From the NCBI GenBank assembly GCA_050249455.1, contig JBFWQM010000258.1, positions 1 to 6,998 on the forward strand: a stretch of DNA of 6,998 nucleotides. Direction: 5' to 3'. Each line of letters opens with the position of its first letter. Position 1 is the first letter of the stretch. Shown piece after piece: positions 1 to 5,618 of this stretch. This DNA comes from JBFWQM01 sp050249455. Its GTDB lineage: Bacteria > Pseudomonadota > Alphaproteobacteria > MPNO01 > VGEU01. The notes beneath the pieces were generated by a model. The model saw nothing but the letters and a program-made list of their open reading frames with translations. It was not told the origin of the DNA and searched no databases. The translations under genes were made by a program, and so were the position numbers.

Positions 1-65
1 GCGGTCTGGATGCGCCGCGGCGCGTTACGTCTCCCTAAGGAAGCCTCGCAACAGGAGACAGGCGC
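1..65. other. Left-edge leader with RBS of the first gene
   Basis: No gene can be supported here. An AGGAG ribosome binding site lies at 53-57, 8 bases before the ATG at 66. One plus-strand frame entering from the left edge stops at TAA 36-38 after 11 codons; this could be the tail of an upstream gene but is too short to judge. No clear promoter is seen. Confidence 0.4.
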
Positions 66-476
66 ATGCCTCGACATATCGCGGCGGCCATTGCCGCCTT
101 TGCCTTCGCCGGCGCACTGGCCGGGCCGCTGGCGGCGCAGGTGACCACCCCGGGCGGCACCACGCCGGGCACGCCCTCCCGCGGCGGCGTCACCGCGCCG
201 CCGCCGGGCACGCCCTCGACCGTGCCGGAGCAGATCTCCCCGCGCAGCCCGACCGAGCCCATGCCGTCGCCGACGCTCGACCGCATCGAGCCCCGGGCAG
301 GGTCGGTGCAAGGCGAGGAGCCGCGTCGCCCGCCCGACGTGCCGGACTACCGGCCGCCCGCCAGCAGCGATCCCAGCGGCCTGACGCGCAGCCCGTACGC
401 CCCGCCGCCGTCGATCGACAGCGGCCGGATCCGCAGCCCATCGGAGCCGATGGGAAGCTTCGGGCGGGACCGCTAG
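66..476 (+). CDS. Small exported proline-rich protein, function unknown
   Basis: The 136-residue product is not a family I recognise. Residues 1-24 look like a Sec signal peptide: R3/H4, then an Ala/Phe/Leu-rich core (residues 5-19) and a likely signal peptidase I site after PLAA (24/25). There is no lipobox cysteine. The rest is low-complexity, rich in Pro, Ser, Gly, Thr and Arg, without cysteines, predicted hydrophobic helices or a recognisable fold, so it is probably a disordered periplasmic or secreted protein. It has internal repeats: GTPS occurs twice near the N-terminus, and RSPTEPM (residues 60-66) recurs as RSPSEPM (residues 123-129). The ATG is supported by AGGAG 8 bases upstream. 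Codon use is GC-rich like its neighbours. The signal peptide and the RBS make it a likely real gene, but the function is open. Confidence 0.72.
   Translation: MPRHIAAAIAAFAFAGALAGPLAAQVTTPGGTTPGTPSRGGVTAPPPGTPSTVPEQISPRSPTEPMPSPTLDRIEPRAGSVQGEEPRRPPDVPDYRPPASSDPSGLTRSPYAPPPSIDSGRIRSPSEPMGSFGRDR
164..217 (+). repeat. 15-base in-frame direct repeat in the proline-rich gene
   Basis: GCCGGGCACGCCCTC occurs at 164-178 and again at 203-217. The 39-base period is exactly 13 codons, so both copies encode Pro-Gly-Thr-Pro-Ser in the same frame. This suggests the low-complexity region grew by in-frame duplication. Confidence 0.7.
437..454 (+). other. Perfect hairpin inside the 3' end of the proline-rich gene
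   Basis: CCCATCGG (437-444) and CCGATGGG (447-454) are exact reverse complements separated by AG. In RNA this would form a stem of about 7 bp with a 4-base loop. It lies 19 bases before the stop codon and overlaps the codons of the second RSPSEPM motif. No T-run follows, so it is not a standard terminator. It could stabilise the 3' end of the mRNA or be chance in GC-rich DNA. Confidence 0.45.
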
Positions 477-626
477 ACCCTCGCTCGGACATACTTCCCG
501 GGGACCGGCGTGGCGCGATCGCGACCGCGCCGGCCTTCTTCGCGCATTCTTGTCGGAACGCATGCCCCTAGTTCGTCGTCCCGGTACGAAGGCTGACCGG
601 CCTCCGTCCAACCCGGGAGAGAACGG
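477..626 (+). other. Intergenic region, 150 bases
   Basis: No gene is seen between the proline-rich gene and the YCII gene. It holds a hairpin-forming stretch at 505-533, a short inverted repeat TTCGT/ACGAA (572-576 and 586-590, 9 bases apart) that could be a weak operator, and the RBS of the next gene, GGGAG at 615-619, 7 bases before the ATG. I found no convincing -35/-10 pair. Confidence 0.5.
505..540 (+). terminator. Possible weak terminator after the proline-rich gene
   Basis: CCGGCG (505-510) can pair with CGCCGG (528-533), and GGCGCG (512-517) can alternatively pair with CGCGCC (526-531). The centre contains the perfect 10-base palindrome CGCGATCGCG (514-523). The stem is followed by CCTTCTT, a pyrimidine stretch with only four T residues. 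The position 29 bases after the stop codon fits a terminator, but the T-tract is poor. Confidence 0.3.
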
Positions 627-1052
627 ATGCGTGTCATGGTGCTGGTCAAGGCAACGGCGGACAGCGAGGCGGGGCTGGTGCCGTCCGCCGACACGATGCT
701 CGAAGCGATGGGCCGGTTCAACGAGGCGCTGGCGGACGCCGGCGTCTTGGTCTGCGCCGACGGGCTGCAGCCGTCCTCGAAGGGAAAGCGCGTCGCGTTC
801 GACGGCGCGGCCCGGACGGTGACCGATGGCCCGTTCGCCGCCACCGGCGAACTCGTCGCCGGCTTCTGGATCTGGCAGGTCGAGGACATGGCCGAGGCGG
901 TGGCATGGGTCAAGCGCTGCCCCAACCCGATGCCCGGCCCGAGCGAGATCGAGATCCGGCCGATCTACGAGATGGCCGACCTCGGCGACGCCGTGACGCC
1001 GGCGGTCGCGGCGTTGCACGAACGCGTCCGCAGCAAGCTCGGCGAGCGGTGA
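627..1052 (+). CDS. YCII-related (DGPF) domain protein
   Basis: The 141-residue protein belongs to the YciI-like dimeric alpha+beta-barrel family, DGPF subgroup. The evidence is the N-terminal strand MRVMVLVK, the helix around residues 23-38, the GLQPS motif (46-50), the hallmark DGPF (67-70) followed by ATGE, then GFWIWQV (79-85) and the closing EIEIRPIYE segment (107-115). Length is usual for the group. These are small cytoplasmic proteins of mostly unproven activity, often found beside ECF sigma factors of the ECF41 type; no such sigma gene is in the window. The ATG at 627 has GGGAG 7 bases upstream. Its stop lies only 6 bases from the stop of the convergent GntR gene. The family call is firm; the biochemical role is unknown. 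Confidence 0.9.
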   Translation: MRVMVLVKATADSEAGLVPSADTMLEAMGRFNEALADAGVLVCADGLQPSSKGKRVAFDGAARTVTDGPFAATGELVAGFWIWQVEDMAEAVAWVKRCPNPMPGPSEIEIRPIYEMADLGDAVTPAVAALHERVRSKLGER

Positions 1053-1058
1053 CGCCGC

Positions 1059-1736
1059 CTAGTCGTTGACCGCCGCCGGGGACAGGCCGACGCGGCGCAT
1101 GATGTATTCGGTGGAGGCGTCGCTCACCAGCGAGACATGGGCGACCGCCTGCGCGTAGGCGCGCTCCGCGTCGCCGCGCAGGATGGCGGTGACGATGCCG
1201 TCGTGCTCGCCGAACGACTTGCCGAGCCGGCCGACGACGTTGAACTGGCCGGTGCGGAAGGGCGCCAGCCGGTTGCGCGTGGCAAGCGCCATGTCCTCGA
1301 GCTGGCGGTTGTGGCTGCCGGCGTAGATGAGCGCGTGGAAGCGCAGGTTCAGGTCGCCGTATTCCGGCGCGTCGCCGCGGCGCATCACGTCGCCCGAGCG
1401 GAAGTGCAGCTCCTCGAGCTGCTTCCTTTCCAGCGCGCGCATCCGCCGGGCGGCGAGGCGGGCGCACACCCCCTCCAGCTCGGCCATCACCTCGAACAAG
1501 TCGTGGAGCTTTTCCTCGGTCACCGTTGCGGCGACGGTGGAGCGCTGCGGCGCCTGCTCGGCGAGCCCGATGGCGACCAGCGCCTTCAGCGCCTCGCGCA
1601 CCGGCGTGCGCGACACCCCGAAGCGGTCGGCCAACGCGGTCTCGTCGAGCCGCGCGCCGGGCAGGATGCGCCCGGTCACGATGTCGTCGGCGATCTGCTG
1701 GCGCAATTCCTCGGTCAGGGTACGCTTGGGCTGCAA
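1059..1736 (-). CDS. GntR-family transcriptional regulator, FCD subfamily
   Basis: The 225-residue protein has an N-terminal winged helix-turn-helix (about residues 6-70), with the recognition segment DETALADRFGVSRTPVREAL at 31-50, the GntR signature. An all-helical FCD ligand-binding domain follows (about 73-215). The usual metal-site positions are filled by N130 and H134 (NLRFH), H178 (GEHDG) and H200 (AHV), so it probably binds a metal and a small acidic ligand. Members generally repress, and are released by, metabolites of the neighbouring pathway. I chose the TTG at 1736 because no ATG or GTG precedes the HTH downstream of the aldolase stop, and GGAG lies 8 bases upstream. The open frame continues upstream without a stop, but only as antisense-free read-through across the aldolase gene. 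It follows the aldolase gene by 23 bases and is probably cotranscribed with it. Likely targets are its own operon and the divergent dioxygenase; this is inferred. Confidence 0.9.
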   Translation of the reverse strand: MQPKRTLTEELRQQIADDIVTGRILPGARLDETALADRFGVSRTPVREALKALVAIGLAEQAPQRSTVAATVTEEKLHDLFEVMAELEGVCARLAARRMRALERKQLEELHFRSGDVMRRGDAPEYGDLNLRFHALIYAGSHNRQLEDMALATRNRLAPFRTGQFNVVGRLGKSFGEHDGIVTAILRGDAERAYAQAVAHVSLVSDASTEYIMRRVGLSPAAVND

Positions 1737-1744
1737 CGCGCGCG

Positions 1745-1748
1745 CTCC
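1745..1748 (-). promoter_or_regulatory. RBS deciding the TTG start of the GntR gene
   Basis: GGAG on the minus strand lies 8 bases before the TTG at 1736. A CTG in frame at the aldolase stop has no comparable site, so TTG is the preferred start. Confidence 0.6.
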
Positions 1749-1759
1749 GCTCGGGACGG

Positions 1760-2536
1760 TCAGGTCTTGTACTCGGGGAACAGCGTGTCGGCCAGCAGGA
1801 GGCTGGCCTGCCAGTCGCGGCTCCCCGAATTGAACTGGCCGATGCGGCCGAACTTCCGCGCCCGTTCCTCGCACGCCTGGTGCGACGGGAAGACGAGCTC
1901 GCCGCCGCCGGCCAGCGCCCCGACCTGGGCGCGGCACGCCAGCTCGAAGAAGTGGTGGTAGATGTAGGCCTCCGCCACCGAGGTGCCGCACACCAGCGCG
2001 CCGTGGTTCTCCAGGATCATCACCCACTTGTCGCCCAGCGCCTCGGCCAACCGGTCGGTGCCGTCGCGGGTGGTGTCGTCCACCTCGTTGGCGTAGTAGG
2101 CGATGCGGTTGTAGAAGCGCATCGCCTGCTGGCTGATCGGCAGCATCCCGCGCGACTGCGCCGACACCGCCAGGTTGGCCGGCGAGTGGGTGTGGACGGC
2201 GGCGACGATGTCGGGCCGCGCCTTCAGCACGCTGCCGTGCAGGTTGTAGGCCGCCGGGCTCGCCTGGAACGGCCCGTCCATGACCGGGTTGCCGTCGAGG
2301 TCGTACTTGACCAGGTTGGAGGCGGTCACCTGCTCCATCAGCAGGTTGCTCGCCTTGACCAGGAAATGGTCCGGTTCGCCCGGCACGCGGACCGAGACGT
2401 GGTTGTAGGTCAGGTCCACGAACACGAAGTGCGCGACCAGCCGGTGCGCCGCCGCCAGCTCGCACCGCGCCTGCCATTCCGCGTCGCTGACCCGCGACCG
2501 GACCGACGGGTCGGCCGCGACTGCCCTGGTTGCCAT
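1760..2536 (-). CDS. Class II aldolase/adducin-family protein
   Basis: The 258-residue protein matches the class II aldolase/adducin head domain over its full length. Visible family elements are YNHVSVRVPG (44-53), HFLVKASNLLMEQVTASNLV (57-76), YNLH with H100, VHTHS with H115 and H117, and ENHGALVCG (176-184) with H178. H115, H117 and H178 match the three zinc ligands of fuculose-1-phosphate aldolase. The catalytic glutamate of true aldolases, four residues before H100, is replaced by A96, as in the adducin-like branch. Aldolase activity is therefore doubtful; a decarboxylase, epimerase-like or other metal-dependent role is possible. The substrate is unknown. The ATG at 2536 is chosen because AGGGAG lies 6 bases upstream, and because the alternative ATG at 2575 falls within the likely -10 element. 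It leads an apparent operon with the GntR gene and is divergent from the dioxygenase gene. No signal peptide is seen, so it is cytoplasmic. Confidence 0.88.
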   Translation of the reverse strand: MATRAVAADPSVRSRVSDAEWQARCELAAAHRLVAHFVFVDLTYNHVSVRVPGEPDHFLVKASNLLMEQVTASNLVKYDLDGNPVMDGPFQASPAAYNLHGSVLKARPDIVAAVHTHSPANLAVSAQSRGMLPISQQAMRFYNRIAYYANEVDDTTRDGTDRLAEALGDKWVMILENHGALVCGTSVAEAYIYHHFFELACRAQVGALAGGGELVFPSHQACEERARKFGRIGQFNSGSRDWQASLLLADTLFPEYKT

Positions 2537-2542
2537 CGCCGG

Positions 2543-2548
2543 CTCCCT
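2543..2548 (-). promoter_or_regulatory. RBS deciding the aldolase-family start
   Basis: AGGGAG on the minus strand, 6 bases before the ATG at 2536, places the start here rather than at the in-frame ATG 13 codons upstream. Confidence 0.7.
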
Positions 2549-2568
2549 GCCTGAAGGACAGCGCCACG

Positions 2569-2594
2569 GTTTCATCGGCGGGCCCGGGTGTCAA
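2569..2594 (-). promoter_or_regulatory. Putative promoter of the aldolase-GntR operon
   Basis: On the minus strand TTGACA (2594-2589) is a perfect -35 hexamer. GATGAAAC (2576-2569) follows after 12 bases and resembles the alphaproteobacterial -10 form GCTANAWC known from Caulobacter, with 5 of 7 constrained positions matching. Transcription from here would give a leader of roughly 25 bases before the ATG at 2536, room for the AGGGAG site. An E. coli-type TATAAT at 16-18 bases is absent. Confidence 0.4.
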
Positions 2595-2643
2595 TCTGCG
2601 CCGGAAACGGGCATGTGCGGCGTGTATGGTGCCGGGACAAGCC

Positions 2644-2648
2644 GGGAG
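2644..2648 (+). promoter_or_regulatory. RBS deciding the dioxygenase start
   Basis: GGGAG ends 8 bases before the ATG at 2657. The frame is open upstream to a GTG at 2588, but that codon overlaps the -35 element of the opposite promoter and would bury the Tat signal 23 residues from the N-terminus. Confidence 0.65.
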
Positions 2649-2656
2649 CGGGGAAG

Positions 2657-3334
2657 ATGACGGGATCGATGCGTTCGCGCCGCGGGGTGCTGGCCGGCGC
2701 GGCGGGATTGGCGGCGGCCGCCGTCGCGCCGCGGGCCTGGGCGCTGTCGCCGCTCGCCTGCATGGCGACGCCGAAGGCGATGGAAGGCCCTTACTACTTC
2801 GACCCCGGGATGGAGCGGGCCGACATCGCCGAGGACCGGCCCGGCGTGCCGCTGCGCCTGTCCATCAAGGTGGTGGATGCGCCGACCTGCGCCCCGATCG
2901 CCGGCGCGCGGGTCGACGCGTGGCATTGCGACGGCATCGGGTTCTATTCCGGCTACGACCGCCAGGGCGACGGCCGCGATGTCTCCGCCCGCGGCCGGTC
3001 CTTCCTGCGCGGCACCCAGTTCGCCGACCGGGAGGGAGGATTGGCCTTCGCGACGATCTATCCCGGCTGGTACGCCGGGCGCACGACGCACATCCACCTC
3101 AAGGTCTTCCTCGATCGCCGCACCCTGCTGACGACGCAGATCTACTTTCCAGATGACGTCAACGAGCGCGTGTACCGCGCGAATGCGCCCTACCGCGACC
3201 GCAAGGCGGTGCGCGAGACGTTCAATGGCAACGACGGCCTGTTCCGCCGCGCCGGCGAGGAGGCGGTCGCCGTGGTAACGCAGGAACGCGACGGCTATCG
3301 CGCCTTATTCACCATCGGCGTCGCGCGCGGCTGA
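2657..3334 (+). CDS. Tat-exported intradiol ring-cleavage dioxygenase family protein
   Basis: The 225-residue protein starts with a twin-arginine signal, SRRGVLAG at 7-14, then an Ala/Gly-rich core and a likely cleavage site after AWA (residue 29). The mature part is an intradiol dioxygenase (protocatechuate 3,4-dioxygenase beta-like) domain: EGPYYFDP (43-50), PIAGARVDAWHCDGIGFYSGY (80-100), FLRGTQF (116-122), IYPGWYAGRTTHIHLKVF (134-151) and a C-terminal strand ending FTIGVARG. The four expected Fe(III) ligands appear present as Y97, Y139, H145 and H147. The reaction would be O2-dependent opening of a catechol-type ring between the hydroxyls, giving a muconate. A Tat signal means the protein folds in the cytoplasm and acts in the periplasm or outside, unlike classical cytoplasmic enzymes. 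The substrate is unknown; related exported proteins have been linked to lignin-derived or other catechols. It is divergent from the aldolase gene, and its last 30 bases overlap the end of the opposing molybdenum hydroxylase gene. Confidence 0.9.
   Translation: MTGSMRSRRGVLAGAAGLAAAAVAPRAWALSPLACMATPKAMEGPYYFDPGMERADIAEDRPGVPLRLSIKVVDAPTCAPIAGARVDAWHCDGIGFYSGYDRQGDGRDVSARGRSFLRGTQFADREGGLAFATIYPGWYAGRTTHIHLKVFLDRRTLLTTQIYFPDDVNERVYRANAPYRDRKAVRETFNGNDGLFRRAGEEAVAVVTQERDGYRALFTIGVARG
3305..3334. other. Tail-to-tail overlap of two coding regions
   Basis: The dioxygenase stop (TGA, 3332-3334, plus) lies inside the 3' end of the molybdenum hydroxylase gene, whose stop (TAA) is at 3307-3305 on the minus strand. 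The last 30 bases of both genes are therefore shared in antisense, leaving no room for a terminator between them. Confidence 0.85.
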
Positions 3335-5608
3335 GGCCAGCGCGCGCCATACACGCTCCGGCGTCGCCGGCATCTCGATGTGCGCGACACGGAGCGCATC
3401 GGCGATCGCGCCGATCGCCGCAGCGGCGGCCGGGGTGGTGCCGCACTCGCCGGCGCCCTTGATGCCGAACGGGTTGGACGGCGCCGGCAGCTCGCGGCTG
3501 GCCGTGTCGAAGCCGGGCAGGTCGTCGGCGCGCGGCAGGCCGTAGTCGAGCAGCGAGCCCGACAAGAGCTGCCCCGACCCCGGATCGTAGACGCAATGCT
3601 CCAGCAGTGCCTGGCCGAGGCCCTGCGCGATTCCGCCGTGGACCTGGCCGGCGACCAGCATCGGGTTGATGATCCGACCGACGTCGTCGACCGTCGCGTA
3701 GCGCATCACGGCGACGGCGCCGGTCTCGGGGTCGACCTCCACCTCGCACGCCGCGCAGCCGTTGGGATAGGCGTGCAGCCGGGTCGCGATCTCCGACGTC
3801 GCCGCCAGGGGCGCGAGGTCGCCGAGCGTCACCGCGCGGTCGGTGCCGGCGACGCGGAATGCGCCGTCCGCATAGACGATGTCGGCCGGCGCCGCCTCCA
3901 GCCGCTGCGCCGCCGCCGCGCGGCCCTGGTCCACGATGTCGGCGGCGGCGCGCACCATCACGGTGGAGCCCAGCCGCATCGAGCGGTCGGAATGCGAGCC
4001 GCCGCCGCTGACCGCCCGGTCGGTGTCGCCGAAGACGATGCGCACGCGGTCCAACGGAATCTCCAGCGCCGACGCGACGACCTGGCCGAAGCTGGTTTCG
4101 TGGCCTTGGCCGGACGCCTGGGTGCCGATCACCGCCTCTACCGTGCCGTCGGGCAGCACGCGGACGTCGGTGCGCTCCGCCGGCGCGCCGGTCGGCGATT
4201 CCAGGTAGTTGGCGACTGCGATCCCGGCGCGCCGGCCGCGCGCCGCGGCCGCGGCGCGGCGGGCGGGGAAGCCGTCCCAGCCGATCGCCGCGGCGGCGGC
4301 GTCCATGTTGGCGGCGAACGTCCCGGAGTCGTAGCGGTGGCCAAGCGGGGAGGGGTAGGGCAAGGCGTCGGGCGCGATCAGGTTGCGCCGGCGCAGCGTC
4401 AGCCGGTCGATCCCCATCTCGGCGGCGGCCATGTCGATCAGCCGCTCCACGACGAACGTCACCTCCGGCCGTCCGGCGCCGCGGTAGGAGGTGACCGGCA
4501 GCGTGTTGGTGACGACGCCGCGCACCGCGACATCGACGGTCCGGATGTCGTACGGGCCGCCGCCCATCCGCATCAGGTTCGACGGCACCGCGAACGAGGT
4601 CGGGTGCGCGCCCAGGTTGGCGATCCAGTCGAGCCGCAGCGCCAGGAATCGGCCCTTCGCGTCGAGGGCCAGTGCGGAGTCGACGTGCAGGTCGCGCGCC
4701 TGGAAGTCGCTGACCAGCGACTCGCTCCGCGTCGCCGTCCATTTGACCGGCCGCCCGGTGCGGCGCGCCGCCCAGGCGGCGAGGACCGCTTCCGGATAGC
4801 ACGGCGAGCGCACGCCGAAGCCGCCGCCGACGTCGGGGGTCACGACGCGCATGCTGTCCGCCGCGACCTTCAGCGCGCCCATCAGCGCGAACTTGTGCCG
4901 GTGCACGCCTTGGCTCGGGCAGTGCACCGTGAACTTGCCGTCCGCCGCATCGAAGGCGGCGACGACGGCGCGCGGCTCCAGCGGCATCGCACAGATGCGG
5001 TGGTTGTGCGAGCGCAGGCGGACGACGCGGCCGGCGCGGGCGAACGCCGCCTCGGTCGCGGCGCGGTCGCCGGCGGCGGCGTCGAGGCACAAATTGCCGT
5101 GGCCCCACAGCCGCGGCGCGTCGGGCGCCAGCGCGGCGCGCGAGTCGGTGACCGCCGGCAGCGGGTCGTAGTCGACCGCGACTCTCTCGGCGGCGTCCTG
5201 CGCGGCGGCGATGCTGTCGGCGATCACCACGGCGACGATCTCGCCGACGTGGCGCACCGTGTCGGCAGCGATCGGCGGCTGCGGCGGCAGCGGGTCGAAC
5301 AGGATGGTCTCAGGCCCGAACGCCGGCTTCGAAGGCTCGAAATGGTCGGCGTTGTTGACGAAGTGGACCAGCGGCCCCATGCCGTCGGTGGCGTAGTCGG
5401 CGGCGGTCAGGACGGCTGCGACGCCGGGCGCGGCCGCGGCGTCGCGGACGTCGATGCGGCCGACCCGGGCATGCGCGTGCGGCGAACGCACGAAGACGGC
5501 GTGCGCCTGGCCCGGCAGGTCGATGTCGCCGGTGAATCGGCCGGCACCGGAAAGCAGGGGGCCGTCCTCCTTGCGCAGGACGGACTGGCCGAACAGCGAT
5601 GCGCTCAC
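3305..5608 (-). CDS. Xanthine dehydrogenase-family molybdopterin-binding (CoxL-like) subunit
   Basis: The 767-residue protein has the usual length of a separate large subunit. The N-terminal a/b hammerhead domain runs from about residue 14 to 155 (RKEDGPLLSGAGRFTGDI at 12-29, HVGEIVAVVIA at 120-130). The molybdopterin-binding domain follows to about 745: DVGGGFG (259-265), SYRGAGR (374-380), GTQASGQGHET (494-504), GGGSHSDRSMR (535-545), QGLGQALLE (662-670) and GIKGAGECGT (715-724). E721 is the catalytic base of the family. SYRGAGR matches the form II (AYRGAGR) pattern, not the AYRCSFR loop of genuine CO dehydrogenase, so CO oxidation is unlikely. It should hydroxylate an aldehyde or N-heterocycle together with a [2Fe-2S] and an FAD subunit, neither of which is in the window. 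No signal peptide is present. Start is GTG with GGGAG 5 bases upstream. It follows the GH15 gene by 10 bases, suggesting one transcript. Substrate unknown. Confidence 0.93.
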   Translation of the reverse strand: MSASLFGQSVLRKEDGPLLSGAGRFTGDIDLPGQAHAVFVRSPHAHARVGRIDVRDAAAAPGVAAVLTAADYATDGMGPLVHFVNNADHFEPSKPAFGPETILFDPLPPQPPIAADTVRHVGEIVAVVIADSIAAAQDAAERVAVDYDPLPAVTDSRAALAPDAPRLWGHGNLCLDAAAGDRAATEAAFARAGRVVRLRSHNHRICAMPLEPRAVVAAFDAADGKFTVHCPSQGVHRHKFALMGALKVAADSMRVVTPDVGGGFGVRSPCYPEAVLAAWAARRTGRPVKWTATRSESLVSDFQARDLHVDSALALDAKGRFLALRLDWIANLGAHPTSFAVPSNLMRMGGGPYDIRTVDVAVRGVVTNTLPVTSYRGAGRPEVTFVVERLIDMAAAEMGIDRLTLRRRNLIAPDALPYPSPLGHRYDSGTFAANMDAAAAAIGWDGFPARRAAAAARGRRAGIAVANYLESPTGAPAERTDVRVLPDGTVEAVIGTQASGQGHETSFGQVVASALEIPLDRVRIVFGDTDRAVSGGGSHSDRSMRLGSTVMVRAAADIVDQGRAAAAQRLEAAPADIVYADGAFRVAGTDRAVTLGDLAPLAATSEIATRLHAYPNGCAACEVEVDPETGAVAVMRYATVDDVGRIINPMLVAGQVHGGIAQGLGQALLEHCVYDPGSGQLLSGSLLDYGLPRADDLPGFDTASRELPAPSNPFGIKGAGECGTTPAAAAAIGAIADALRVAHIEMPATPERVWRALASAARDADGE

Positions 5609-5613
5609 GCGGT

Positions 5614-5618
5614 CTCCC
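5614..5618 (-). promoter_or_regulatory. RBS deciding the GTG start of the CoxL-like gene
   Basis: GGGAG directly follows the GH15 stop codon (TGA at 5621-5619, minus) and ends 5 bases before the GTG at 5608. This tight stop-RBS-start arrangement favours cotranscription and possibly translational coupling. Confidence 0.7.

Larger units (their letters stand above)
2537..2656. promoter_or_regulatory. Divergent control region, aldolase operon / dioxygenase
   Basis: This 120-base region separates the start codons of two divergent genes and must hold both promoters. Besides the minus-strand promoter annotated separately, it contains TATGGT (2625-2630), a possible plus-strand -10 element without a good -35. 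An imperfect dyad CGGC-N9-GCCG (2618-2621 and 2631-2634) overlaps TATGGT and is a candidate operator for the GntR protein. GGGCCCGGG at 2580-2588 also contains short palindromes. The operator call is speculative. Confidence 0.45.

Noticed and set aside
1..38. Tail of an upstream gene ending at TAA 36-38
   Set aside because: Only 11 codons are visible, too few to distinguish a gene end from a chance open frame.
35..492. Minus-strand open frames opposite the proline-rich gene (35-286 and 190-492)
   Set aside because: They lack ribosome binding sites or recognisable motifs, while the plus-strand frame has both an RBS and a signal peptide.
550..590. TTGTCG (550-555) and TAGTTC (569-574) as a promoter for the YCII gene
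   Set aside because: Spacing is 13 bases and the -10 match is poor; other spacings give no better element.
1737..2594. Upstream extension of the GntR frame to 2594, giving a 511-residue fusion
   Set aside because: The extension is an out-of-frame reading of the aldolase-family gene on the same strand; protein-like sequence begins only near the TTG at 1736.
2588..2656. GTG start at 2588 for the dioxygenase
   Set aside because: It lacks a ribosome binding site, overlaps the opposite promoter's -35 element and would place 23 residues before the Tat signal.
3309..5108. A 599-codon minus-strand open frame overlapping the CoxL-like gene in another frame
   Set aside because: Its Arg/Pro/Gly-dominated composition and lack of motifs show that it is an out-of-frame reading of the same gene.
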